DNA from: Undaria pinnatifida | Taxonomy: Eukaryota; Sar; Phaeophyceae; Laminariales; Alariaceae | Direction of reading: 5' to 3' | Assembly: GCA_012845835.1 (NCBI GenBank) | Contig: JABAKD010000025.1 | Coordinates: 1,453,001 to 1,517,000 of the forward strand | DNA: 64,000 bases | Shown: piece after piece, positions 31,261 to 41,880 of the stretch | Position numbering within the stretch: the stretch's first letter is position 1 | Layout: every line of letters begins with the position of its first letter | Position numbers and translations under genes: made by a program | Notes under the pieces: generated by a model | What the model saw: only the letters and a program-made list of their open reading frames with translations | Databases searched by the model: none | Told to the model about the DNA's origin: nothing

Positions 31261-32411
31261 AGCACCAGTACGAATAGAGTTGCGCCTGCAAAAAAAAAAA
31301 AACGAACTCTTTGTGGAAGAAGTGGGAATCCAAAGCTACCTGGCCCGCCCTGCATTGCTAGTTTTTCTTTCCTGCATCAACGCTCGGTTGTTGTTGATGG
31401 TCAGGAACGTCATGCACAAATTTCAGTCTGCTGCTTGCTGCTGTCTCTCACCATTACATAGGGCAGGCGAAACCACCCTAGCGTAAGTGCCCCTTTCATA
31501 TCACATGCACGGGTCACCAGCTGTCTCCGAAGGTCCGATAGGATTGGATTGCCCACCATAGCCCACAGACCCCGCGATCTTCGATGCCGCATGGAATAGT
31601 TCGTGCTGTAAGTTATCAGTATCCACCCTGCCTTCGTTGGTACCAGACTACCGGGTACGTACCATCCCTGTCACCGCCCGCGTGCTGTATACTGACACCA
31701 CGCGACGTTCGCTGGTGTGTGGCGCCGGAGAACTGCGACCGTCGACCAAGCTGCAGGGGGCAGCGACGTGATCCTGTCATAACACGCGGAGAAACCAGAC
31801 AGCAGAGTTTGTCCTGGCGCGCATGCCTGGCATGTCACATGCTGCGGTCGGTGTAGGCTATTAATTCAAGTCAACTACCCTCGCGCGCTTTTGATTACGT
31901 TCCTGACGGTGTGGTTTGCACCCACTGCACATTCCAGCCCTATTCCGACCTTGAGCTGTAGTCTTGTGCCTCTGCTACCACCTCGTGCGCGATTTTCACG
32001 ATCGCAATCGAATTCCTTGGCGCGAAACGGTGCGAAACAACTTCTGATGTGCCAAACGCGTTTTTCATTTTTTCTGTCGTTGGCTGATCGCCAAAGCTTG
32101 GAATGTTCTTCGTATGACGCAGATCTAGAAAAAGTGTTCACCACATATTTATCGACGACATCTAGGAAATAGCACCAGTGCTCGAGGATTTAGGCTCAAC
32201 ATTTCGGCGGGTAACACTAGGCTGGTCAGTGCGCCCTCGTCCACGACGGCCACAAGCCGTGTAGCTCATGACCCGATCGTCGTGTTTCGTGTACCAATGG
32301 TTGGACTTTTGGATCGAATTTTGCATATCGCCGCATGACGTGCAACTATTACCACTGCTGTAATGCAGTACGGCAAAGTGAGACGTCGAACTATCGTAGT
32401 ATCGGTGGACT
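31261..32411. other. Region upstream of the copia element, no gene seen
   Basis: An A12 run lies at 31290, with scattered ORFs below 95 codons on both strands. No domain or repeat was identified. Confidence 0.4.
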
Positions 32412-32623
32412 TGTTCGTGCGTAGAGTCCAAGCCGGGATGCCGTGACCGCCTCGCGGTCTGACGAGTGTTCCTATTATCGTTGCATTAGAGGACAGAGTG
32501 GAGAGAAGGAGCAGAGAGCGGAGTGCTGGAGCTCTCCGCTTATGATAAAAATTTCATAAAAACGCCTACGAATGTATACGCAACCCTCTACAACATTTGA
32601 AACCGTCGTGCTGTGACGATCCA
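32412..32623 (-). repeat. 3' LTR of the copia element
   Basis: Direct partner of the LTR at 38.32-38.52 kb, with many substitutions and small indels. On the minus strand it is preceded by CCAGGGAGGG (plus 32630-32640), a plausible polypurine tract. Confidence 0.82.
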
Positions 32624-32957
32624 AACTGATACCCTCCCTGGCTCTTCACAGAAGTGACGAGACCGAACGGGCATCCAAAACAGAAAGATAGGACCAGAGA
32701 ACAGCTAACGACAGTCCCGCAGGAGGAAACCCGGCCACCGGGTCAAACCCCCCTGTATGTCTTACATCATCCGAACCATTGTGATTGTAACAATGGCCGC
32801 ATTCAAACGATTCCATAGCCAGAAACTAAAATGCCAATTAGCGCCCTAATCACCCGTGCCCCTCAAAGTAGTGCGGGGTGGCGGCCTGGCAAACTATTCT
32901 TCGCATGACTCAACCGCGGTACTCATCGAACAATGCTCACAACCCTTACTCATCACC

Positions 32958-33726
32958 TTACGGTAGGTTCAACAAAAACTCACGGTGAGATTTAAAAAGG
33001 GTCGCAGCAAGGGATTTCGTCAAAATATCCGCGTACTGCTCTTCCGAAGCTACGAATTGAATTTTAATTTTCTTTGCATGAAGTAGTTCTCGGACAAAAT
33101 TGAGCCGCACATTTATATGCTTGCTCCGCGCGGAACTACGAGGATTCTCAGCCAGTGCTATGGCCTGATTATCTTCAAAAACTCGAGCACATGATCCCAT
33201 GATCCCGTTAGCTCTGGACAAATGAAAGATAATACCGCCCCCGTAAACAGAGCCTCCTTCACCCCTTCACCCACGGCTACATACTCTGCTTCTGCTGTAG
33301 ACAACGTAACGCACCTCTGCGTGCTACTTGCCCAACTGACGGCAGCACTCCCCCACGTAATTACCGTCCCCGACACCGAGCGCCTATCATTCGACTTTTC
33401 AGCGTAGTCAGCATTGCAATTTGCAGTCAGATCCAATCCCGAACCCCTTACAAAAGTCAAACCCATACCCCTTATCTCGTGGAGGTATGCCAAATCTTCA
33501 TAACTGCTTTCCAGTGCCTGTCGGTGGGGTTGTGAGAATAGCGCGCCACAGCACGCACCGCGTTCGAGATGCCTGGCCACGTCATGGTCGACAGCCACAT
33601 CAGACTGCCCGCAGCCTCCCTGTACGCCCAGTCTCCCTTTGGTTCGCCGTCGTCCCTAGAACCTATTTTCACGCCAGGGGTCGCGGGGATATTAGAGGAC
33701 AAGTTAACACCAAAACGATTCAGCAT
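32958..33726 (-). pseudogene. Copia RT C-terminus and RNase H
   Basis: Three frames follow each other: YREAAGSLMWLSTMT (33726-33472); NADYAEKSNDRRSVSGT, QRCVTLSTAEAEYVAV and EGVKEALF (33598-33158); then VFEDNQAIALAENP, SKHINVRLNFVRE and EEQYADILTKSL (33221-32958). These are the catalytic D, E, D and late motifs of copia RNase H. Two frame changes split it. The stop at 32958 lies about 330 nt before the 3' LTR. Confidence 0.87.
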
Positions 33727-33744
33727 GCTTTCAACGGAAGCCTT

Positions 33745-34576
33745 CTACGTCATCTCCAACGTGCCCAATTCCCAGTTAAGCTTGAAATCGCAACCAATAT
33801 ACCAAGTTAACGCGCCTAGGTTATTTGTTGGAAATTTAGTATTTAATGCGGCATGGAAGTCTCTGCATGCTTGGTCCGATCCTGCAATCACAATGTCATC
33901 TACATGAACGGCCATAATCACTTCTACCTTGCCATCCACAACCATGCTAACAACACAAGGATCAGTCCTACTCTGCTCCATATGAATTCTATCACGGTCT
34001 CTACCAGTAGTCCGGCCCACTGCCGTCCACTCTGCTTCAAACCATATAGTGATCTGTTGAGGCGAACAATATTTCCTGGCATGTCACCACACCCATCGAG
34101 TAGTTTAATGCATGTCTCGGCGTCGAGTTCCGAGCGGACAAAAGCTTGTGCTACGTCTAAATGGAAAATCGTCAGACCTTGCTAATTCGCAACGGCCGCC
34201 AGAATTTTGATTGACGCTGACGATAGGGTTGGTGCAAACGTTTGAGAGTAATCTACGTCTTTCACCTGGCTAAAGCCCTTAGCCACAAGTTTCGCCTTCG
34301 CTATGATATCATCATTGTCAGTCTTGTACGAGAATACCCATTTTGCACCAACAGGTTTCCGCCCTCGCGGCGGAGTCGCAGCTTCGTACCGGTCGTTTTG
34401 TGAACGTCCAACTCAATCTTCATGGCCTTACGCCTCGCCGCCTTGTATTGGGAACGCTCTCCACCTGCTACGGATTGCGGGCGTGGTTCTACACCTTCTG
34501 GAAAACCATTCGGCATGCACACGTTTGACTCCCCTGTATTTTCTTCCGCAGCCGATCCTCCGGCCATCGTGGCCAT
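33745..34576 (-). pseudogene. Copia reverse transcriptase, broken
   Basis: The minus strand shows AKAKLVAKGFSQVKDVDYSQ and TFAPTLSSASIKILAAVAN, a TAG in place of a likely Gln codon (plus about 34181-34183), then GLTIFHLDVAQAFVRSEL with the first catalytic Asp and LNRSLYGLKQSGRQWA. After a frame change, VHVDDIVIAGSDQA carries the catalytic Asp pair. HVDD replaces the usual YVDD, which may be decay. Upstream 34576-34301 holds the pre-RT linker. Confidence 0.85.
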
Positions 34577-34689
34577 TGCATCCTCCGTCGTCCAGGATGT
34601 ATTAGCCAGTATACTCCCAAACTCCGTCTACTTTTGCACCGCCGCAGACATCGCGTCCTCGATCACACGCTGACAATGAGCAGATTCAT

Positions 34690-35200
34690 CCTGCAGGCGG
34701 TGGCTCTGACCCCGAGTCCAGCCAATTACGGTCGGAGGTAGCCGTTCCCAGCTACTGAGCTCGTGAGCTGCCCTTCCCGACAGGGCCGCGGGGGGACCTT
34801 GGCCGTTCACTTGGTCGGTGCCGGAGGTTACTGATGCGTTTGAGCCGCTTTCGGCCCTCCCTGCCGGGACCGAGGAGGCGTCCACCGCGCCCCCTTGAGA
34901 CGAGTCCATCGTCCCGACTGTTTCGGCCCTCCCTGCCGGAACCGAGGAAGCGTCTACCGCGCCCCCTTGAGACGAGTTCATTGTCTCGGCTGTTCGGTCG
35001 CCAGCATCGCCGGCGGCAGGTGCGGCAGGTGCCTCCTGTGAGAGCTCCTGCAAGCACGCGTGCAGATCACCAGCATCGCCGGCAGCAGGTGTCTCCTGTG
35101 AGCGCTTCCGCAAGAACGCGTGCAGATCAAACCCCCACGTCACGTCGAGGTCGGTCAGGCGAGCCAGACCTTCGTCCTGCTCGTCCATCACCCCCCCCCT
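34690..35200 (-). pseudogene. Copia integrase-to-RT linker with duplicated segment
   Basis: The 187-codon minus-strand frame (35191-34628) contains two near copies each of SSQGGAVDASSVPAGRAE and SQE(T/A)PAAGDAGD, a low-complexity linker between integrase and reverse transcriptase. The plus strand is also open by composition. It probably never had catalytic function. Confidence 0.6.
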
Positions 35201-35441
35201 GCCCCCACCTCCATCTGACGTGCTCTTGTCGTCGGCGTCGGCCCCCCCTCCTCCTGGGACAGGGGGGCATGCATCTGGGCAGGTACAGGTGGTGAAGGCG
35301 ACACGCGTTGCCAGGTGACATGGCGCGGATTAAGCAGAGTACGGTGTTTGGTCAGCACTCGTACGGCGTCTGGGGGCTAATTAGGCGCAGGGCCCAAGGT
35401 AAAACACTCCTGTGCTTTCGGCTGAGGCTTGTTTTCCCTCT

Positions 35442-36200
35442 TCACCTTGCAGTAGCCGGGCTTGACGAAAGGAAGAAGCACAACCGGGGAAGGGGGTTAC
35501 CGTACCACATCTCGTACGGCGACTTGTTTGCGGGGTTAGCGGACGTTGCCGTGTGGTTCAAAGCATCGCACGCCCAGTGCGACGCTTCAGCCCACAACGA
35601 TTCAGTCGCCGGCAATATCGCTTTGATAAAAAGCTCTCGAGCTTGGATTCGACCCTCCATTACGGCCGTCTCAATCAAACCTAGCACGCGCTCGGCTACC
35701 CCATTTAATTGGGGCCTGTCGGCCGTGGTGAATTCTTGCTTAATGCATCGCGATCTACATAGGTCGCTGAACTTCCCCCCGCAAAATTCACCGCCCCATC
35801 GGATCGGACGGTCACCACCTGTGACGGGACACCATCTGCACGAGTATCCGAGAGGAACTGCTTGAACGTTTCCACGGCGTCCGATTTGTAGCGCATAAAG
35901 TACACCCACGTATACCGTGAAAAATCGTCGCGCAAGATGAGAGTACATCGCTTTCCCCCGTGAGACCTTACCACCATAGGCCCACTCAAATACAAAAAAA
36001 CCCTCCCGAGCTTCTTGTCTGCTCGAGTGTGTGTGGACTGCTTGATACCTCGACGGAGACCCTTCGCTACAGAGCATCCTTTGCACTCCAGCAGCTTTCC
36101 CTCGAGGACGACCCCTTGCTGCTCCACGGTCTTGCGGAGCAGTGCCTCGTGGGAGTGTCCGGCCGCGCAGTGGTAGTCGTTTATGTTGACAACGGGCTTG
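35442..36200 (-). pseudogene. Copia integrase, frameshifted
   Basis: The frame ending at 35705 holds the zinc-binding region (HCAAGHSHEALL, LECKGCSVAKG) and the catalytic core start (LILRDDFSRYTWVYFM, then VVTVRSDGA for the second Asp). A frame change then moves to 36086-35442 with FTTADRPQLNGVAERVLGLI, which carries the third acidic residue. Integrase would insert the cDNA. The frame break at about 35750 disables this copy. Confidence 0.82.
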
Positions 36201-36250
36201 TTTGGCAGTCTTCCCGGGGCGAGTACAGCACAGGCATCTTCCCTAGTGCT

Positions 36251-36862
36251 TCAGTCGACCCAGTAGCCGTAAAGGCTGTACAGATTCCCGGTCAACGGAA
36301 ACACGATCGAAGGCTCAGACTTGAGCTTGACTAAAATCCATGCGGGCGTCCTTCTTTCTTTAAAAGTGTGACCGTGCTTCACGAGATTGGGTAGGGATAA
36401 TAGACGGTATCGGAGGTCTGGCACGTGCGCAACATTCGTCAGCGTTACTTGTACGAGGTCGTTTCCGGATCGAAAGACGAAGTTAATATCGCCACATCCT
36501 TCGATCATGCGGGTTGATCCGTCAGCAATGCGCAGTTTCAAATTGCACTCTCTGTAGTTGATCATGCCATTTGCGGAAGGCGTCATGTGAGTAGACGCTC
36601 CACTATCGCAAAGCCAGGTCTCATCCTCTACTTGCCAAGGCGACTCCCCTTCCCCCTTTCTGCTCGAAACATTACTGCACTCACCTGTCTCTCTGGCCTT
36701 GAAAGCTGAAGTCGCGACCGTATCACAATTATCATCGTCGTCCGACGCCGCCAGCACAGCTTCATCTTTCGACGTGGGGCAGACAATAGCAGTTCTCCCG
36801 TCCGTGGTCTTTGCTGCATAGCTCCTCCGTGCAGTCGATCGTCCAATGGTCCTTCTTACCAC
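36251..36862 (-). pseudogene. Copia protease region
   Basis: The frame overlaps the end of gag and contains the aspartic protease active site WLCDSGASTHMT (plus about 36585-36620), followed by ADGSTRMIEGCGDI and VPDLRYRLLSLPNLVKHG, typical of the copia protease-to-integrase linker. The enzyme would process the Gag-Pol polyprotein. The frame ends at 36251; the gag_pre-integrase part continues just downstream. Confidence 0.82.
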
Positions 36863-36869
36863 ACTTGTG

Positions 36870-38231
36870 GCATCTCACCTCGGAGGTACCACCATCGGCG
36901 GCTTTGGCGCTGCTGCTATCACCGCCGGCAGCCGCGGCCGAGCCACCACCGTCCTCGTTGGTGCCTTCACCGCCGCGTCCTTGCCGTCCCCGACGTCCAC
37001 CTTTCCTTTTCCGCGGCCTCCACCTTCGCCGTCGGCACCGCCGCCGGCCCCGTTTCTGTGGCCACCATCGCCGCCGCCGGCAAATAAGCATGGCCGGCAT
37101 GGCCAGCATTGGACCCCTTCTCCCTGCTTCCAGAAAGTCGGTGATGCCGTTATCGTAAGCCTTGATGATGTCATGGTGGCCGATACTGTCACGAGATGCA
37201 AGGTTCCTTGCCTCCACCTCGTATTTGGCAGGCAGAGCGTCAATGAAAATTGTGTACAGCATGTGGTCATCGAAGGTCGTTCCTGCTGTGCGCATTTCTG
37301 AGGCAAGATATTAGATTCTGCCCATCTCCTCTAGAGGGTTACTCCCTGGCGCCTCATAAACCTATTGAGGCGGCGGAAGAGGTCGGATTTGGCCCCCGTC
37401 GTTTGAGGGCCGTACGATGCGAGGAGCGCGTCCCACGCTTCTCTCGTCGAGGTGCACCTGCGCAATATACTGTTGTCGCTCTTGCTCTTTAGGGCCGTCG
37501 ATGGGAAATTCCACGCGTGTGCATGTAGGTGTACACATTCGCGGTTGTACCCCCTTCCAACACGTACCGAGTTTTTGGTATCCAATTCCCTTACGGGAAC
37601 GTACTGGGGTGGATCCGACACAAACGCAGATCGGAAGCCTAATCCTTTCGCGTCGTACCTGGCGTCTCTGGTCCAGGCAGTGGATCCGGGCTTTTTGCCA
37701 CTAAGTTGTGGGACAGCAGTGTGTTTGAGAGCAAGTCTAGGTAGACGCATATCATGTCCTACTCTCAACTCACCGCCGGGGTACCTATGACCCCCATTCT
37801 CCAGCCCCCCTTGGCTGGTCTGGCTGACCCCTTGCTGGGCTAACCTCGACAAGAACAGCGGCTCCCATGCGTCCTGTCACTCCAATACTACGCGAGGCAT
37901 CCTCACGAAAAGTCGTCTCTCCTGCCGCTTTCGTATATCCTCGCGGTCCGCGTCCAGCAGTAGCAACACCAACAGAAGAAATTTGTCGCGCCGCAGCATT
38001 GTGTTCAGCGTATTGTTGGCTACCCCGTTCAGCAGCGCTGTCCTCAGCGACGTTCCCCCTCGCAGCAGTGGGTTCAACTCCTCGCGGGCTGGCCCTTATA
38101 GCAGCGCTGCCCTCAGCGCTGCTGGACTCCGACGGGTTGTTGTTCCTCATGAGCTTGGCCATCATCTCCCTCATATCATGCATCATCGATGCTTGTCTCG
38201 CCTCTATCATCAACTGAAGCTCATTCCCCAT
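36870..38231 (-). pseudogene. Copia gag with CCHC zinc knuckle, frameshifted
   Basis: Three minus-strand frames carry pieces of gag. 38231-37785 has the N-terminal Met-rich helix (MIEARQASMMHDMREMM). 37852-37331 has the capsid-like DALLASYGPQTTGAKSDLF. 37295-36870 has TIFIDALPAKYEVEARNLA, then an Arg-rich linker and the zinc knuckle CHKCGKKDHWTIDC, matching C-x2-C-x4-H-x4-C. Gag would coat the element RNA in cytoplasmic particles. At least two frame changes make this copy non-functional. Confidence 0.8.
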
Positions 38232-38279
38232 CTGCTGAATCTCTCATCAGAGGAGTCTCTTTCCTGTGCATACATCCTT

Positions 38280-38293
38280 GGCTCCTGGTACCA
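38280..38293 (-). promoter_or_regulatory. Candidate primer-binding site for initiator-Met tRNA
   Basis: The minus strand reads TGGTACCAGGAGCC, close to the TGGTATCAGAGC site common in copia elements. It lies about 26 nt inside the LTR edge, farther than usual, so either the LTR extends further or the match is fortuitous. Confidence 0.45.
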
Positions 38294-38319
38294 CAACTTC
38301 TACTTTCAAGCCACTAGTG

Positions 38320-38519
38320 TGTTCATAGAGTCCAAGCCTGGAGCTCCTCGCGGTCTGACGAGGGTTTTTATCTTTGTTGTACTAGAGGACAGAGAGGAGA
38401 GAAGGAACAGAGAGAGGAGTGCTGGAGCTCTCCTCTCATGAGAGGAATTGTATAAAAACGCCTACGAATGTATACGCAACCCGCTACAACATTTGTAACC
38501 ATCGTGCTGTGACGATCCA
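38320..38519 (-). repeat. 5' LTR of the copia element
   Basis: Partner of 32412-32623: the shared blocks include GAGTCCAAGCC, CTCGCGGTCTGACGAG, AGTGCTGGAGCTCTCC, AAACGCCTACGAATGTATAC and GTGCTGTGACGATCCA. On the minus strand it starts TGGATCG and ends GAACA. Confidence 0.85.
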
Positions 38520-40780
38520 AACTTGCATTGTTTGACAACGTCCTGGTGTTTAGGTGCGGCGGGGAGAGAAGTATAGGATTCATACTCGGATGATATAAAT
38601 TGTTTCAATGTGGCATAGGTCTGTCCGGCCTACCCGCTTTGGCGGCGGCGTCCCCTGCCCGCCCGCTGTTTTTACGCACGGAGCTCCACCAGTGAACATA
38701 TCTGCTACATGTCCAACCTTGCTGCTCCCGCTGGGCTGTTCGTGGAACCATCCCGACCGCAAAAACGAAGACGTACATGAACTGACAAGTCAGACTTCGG
38801 CCCCGACAAGACCGAACTTACAGGATACTTGACGACGGTAATAAAATGGTGCGATAATTGAAAAGCTAGGTTTACACTGGCGCAGAGGAGAATACGTGGA
38901 TATGCGAGAGAGCCATGTAATGGTGCCTCGATCCCCAGTGCTTCCGGCGTCGCGCGTACATAGTGGCGATCCAAACCTTGAAGATATGTCAAGGGGGAAA
39001 ATCAGGGGGTCGGACGCGGTGTAACTAGCCTCTGGCGTTCTGGCGCCTTACGATCGTGTCCCCACACACGATGTCGCGCTTAACTGTGTGGCAACGGGGA
39101 GGGGGGTGCCCGTTCATCCATGCACGAGTGGATGAACCTATCCCCTCTACACGAGATCCCGAGCAGACCCCATTCGGTATACGGATCGAGTACATGAAAG
39201 AATGTCGCGATCATACATGAAATAATGGGAAGGTTATTGAGAATGGTTTTCTCCAGTGGACCCCTGTCACATGCGTATGTGGTTTCGAGGAGATATGATG
39301 TGTACGTGTACGTGCTGACAACGAGGATACGTTCGAGCGTGCATAGGGTTTGCGAAGGTTTGCACTGGTTTGCACCGGAACCATGCTAGGGATTAGGTGC
39401 ACCATAGGGGTGCGCCATAAGGGTGCACCGTTGTTTTTTAGAGGCTGACTACTCATTTGAGGACCTTCTTACTTCATCATGCATTATACGCAACCCTAAA
39501 GTTGACTCTGAGAAAGTTAAAAATGCAACTAGATGAACGACGTCATTCAAAATAGCTAGTGGTCATAGCTAACGTCATAGCAGTTATTAATAGTCATAGC
39601 TACTAGTCATAGCTAGATGTATCTTTTGATGTATCAGAAATCATTTGGCGAATCAAAAACGGCATTCCAAAATAATCTGGTGGCTCCTCCTTTTTCAGCC
39701 ACAAACACTACCGTACGGCCAAAAAGCAAATTCGGGAGCAGCAATGTTTACACCAATTCTACCTCTATCGCGAGAATCTTTTCCATAGGTGGCACATGGT
39801 GCATTGCCAACGCAAATGCGCCATGGAACTATGCAAGAGGTCCAGTACAATCGACGTTTGCGAAGACCTTAGTGGTTGTTCATACAGGGAATGGGTGTCT
39901 CGCTCCCGAATGGCCCCTGCTTGCTCCCCATCTGGAGGATTCAAGGTAAAATTTGGGGTGATGAGACGGTTGCATGTAAGACACGGTTTCGTGCTTGGCT
40001 TTGTTGCAAGTGGAGGGAGTCTATTGCTCGTGCAATATGCAAACAGGAACACCTTACATTCGTTTACAGTTTCGCTCAGTGGGCAGACAAGGACATGCAG
40101 CGAACGGGCGAGGCGGCGGAGATAAGAGATGAATGGCGGCAGAAGCAGATAGCACAAGCAAGGGGAGCAGCACGCCATTCGCAGGAATAGGGCTAGGCCG
40201 AGATTTCAAGAATATATCGAAAATAAAAAAGAGTATGTACAATAGTACGCGTAGACGAAGGCCACTTCTATACTTCCGCTGCATCAATAGTATAAACTGC
40301 GGCAAAGCCGAGCGCCAAGGCCAGGCATATGTTGGTTATTCGAAGTATGACACTTTCTACTAAACCCCTCAGTTACTCTGGCTGGGTGTTCTATTAATAG
40401 TTACAAGATAGTGCTAAATATAGTCCAAATAACCAACATTGCCTTTGGCTGAAAACCTTATATTTGGCAGTGTGTATAGTTGCTTCCGGTGAACACTTAG
40501 TCTAGTCTGTATGTTGGGTATGTCCGCTTGTTTCCGTAGTTCTGTTCATTCGACTGCAAGGCCTTCACGCACACGATGTGGACCAACGAGGCGACTAAAA
40601 CATCTATCAATGAGGTACAAGCCGTCTCGGCTTGGACTTGTCGGTCAAGCTCCAGACGGCGTATGAGGCCCCTGCCTGATATCGGTGTATGTAGTTTCTT
40701 GAAGACTCTGATATGCATGTATTTGCTCCTCTGATATATGCGGTACATTGCGTTCCTTCTTCAGTCGTAGTACGATTGCG
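38520..40780. other. Region without a recognised gene
   Basis: Scattered ORFs only. A Trp-rich 104-codon plus-strand frame at 39876-40190 (FRAWLCCKWRESIARAICKQ, then FAQWADKDMQ) looks protein-like and is preceded by a possible acceptor ATACAG at 39887, but I recognise no family. Confidence 0.35.
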
Positions 40781-41880
40781 CAGTACAATGGCAGGGCCGT
40801 TAAACTCCCAAGGCAGTGCCATGAAAGCCCATGCCAGTGTCAATGAAGTGCCTTGGATGCCAGTAGCAGTGCCACGAAAGACCATGGCGGTGCCTGTAAG
40901 TGCGCTACCTCCACGATTGACCCTACCTGCCCCTATCCAACACCATAACGCGGTGTTTCAGGTGGTCTTTGCAAGACTCTAGGTGTCGCTGTACGAGGGA
41001 TGGGGTCTCACATGGCACTGTTACGGAAAACGATCAGGGCCCTGACATGGTAGTTTGTGCCATGCACACCCACTGCGGTGTCGTGAGAATCGAAGGAAAT
41101 GCTATGGTGGTGCCATGAAAGTTCGTCAAACACCGTGAGAGCCCATAAAAACTCTACTGAAGTGTTATCATCTGTCATGGTACTCAACGGCCATGGCACA
41201 ACTGCAGTAGGGAAGTGATACTCCGTGTCACTGGCATCAAATGGTCATGAGGTTTCGAGCCGCTGCCATCGCCCTGCCACGAGTTTGACACAGGATTACC
41301 ATGGCCTTCCATAGTCACCCGATACCTGCCATGGCACTGCCATGGGCTTTCATGATGTTTCAAGGTCGCATAAGGCACATTCATCGTGGCACTGCCATTG
41401 TACTGCTTTGGTCTTGATATGGGCAGTCCCAGTGCCATATCGACTCTTTCAACTCAGGGTCGTAGCACAGCCATGACCGTGCCATCACCATCTCATGGAA
41501 TTTCCCATTGCACGATCTTGTTAAAGCTCATGTCACTGCCATGACCGTCGCTACCATGAAGAACCATGGCTGTGCCCTCCACACCTGTGGCATGACAGGG
41601 TTATGAAAGCCCATGCAAGTCAATAAAATTGAAATCTCATGTCCGTGCCAGGGCACTGCTGTGCTCGGCAACTGCTGTAGCAAAGGGATGAAGATGATGT
41701 GGCACTGCCGTTGGCCCACTATGGCCCCGCGTAGCAAGCCAACGGCCCTGGCATGGGCTTGCCGCTGGCTTACCGCGGACTTTCTTTCCCACCCACGTCT
41801 CCCTGGGGCTTACACTAGGCTTCCGTGGTCTCCTTTCGGCAGTCCCATGGCAGTCCCACGAGGACCCACGAGATGATATC
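40780..41880. repeat. CATG-rich degenerate satellite, field 2
   Basis: Interspersed GGCACTGCCATG, CCATGGCACTGCC, GAAAGCCCATG and CATGGCNGTG variants match field 1 at 8.95-9.56 kb in vocabulary, lack of strict period and mixed orientation. Short open frames here are compositional. Confidence 0.65.

Larger units (their letters stand above)
32412..38519 (-). mobile_element. Decayed Ty1/copia LTR retrotransposon
   Basis: Read on the minus strand, the order is LTR, primer-binding-like site, gag, protease, integrase, reverse transcriptase, RNase H, polypurine tract, LTR. Integrase before reverse transcriptase defines the Ty1/copia type. The coding region is broken by several frameshifts and at least one stop, and the LTRs differ at many positions, so the copy is old. 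No convincing 5-bp target duplication was found: GGACT on the left, AACTT on the right. Confidence 0.9.

Noticed and set aside
34834..35295. 153-codon plus-strand Arg/Pro frame
   Set aside because: Antisense to the copia linker, with two internal repeats explained by the minus-strand SSQGGAVDASSVPAGRAE duplication.
36811..37301. Plus-strand Pro/Ala-rich frames of 115-151 codons
   Set aside because: Antisense of the Arg/Gly-rich linker before the copia zinc knuckle.
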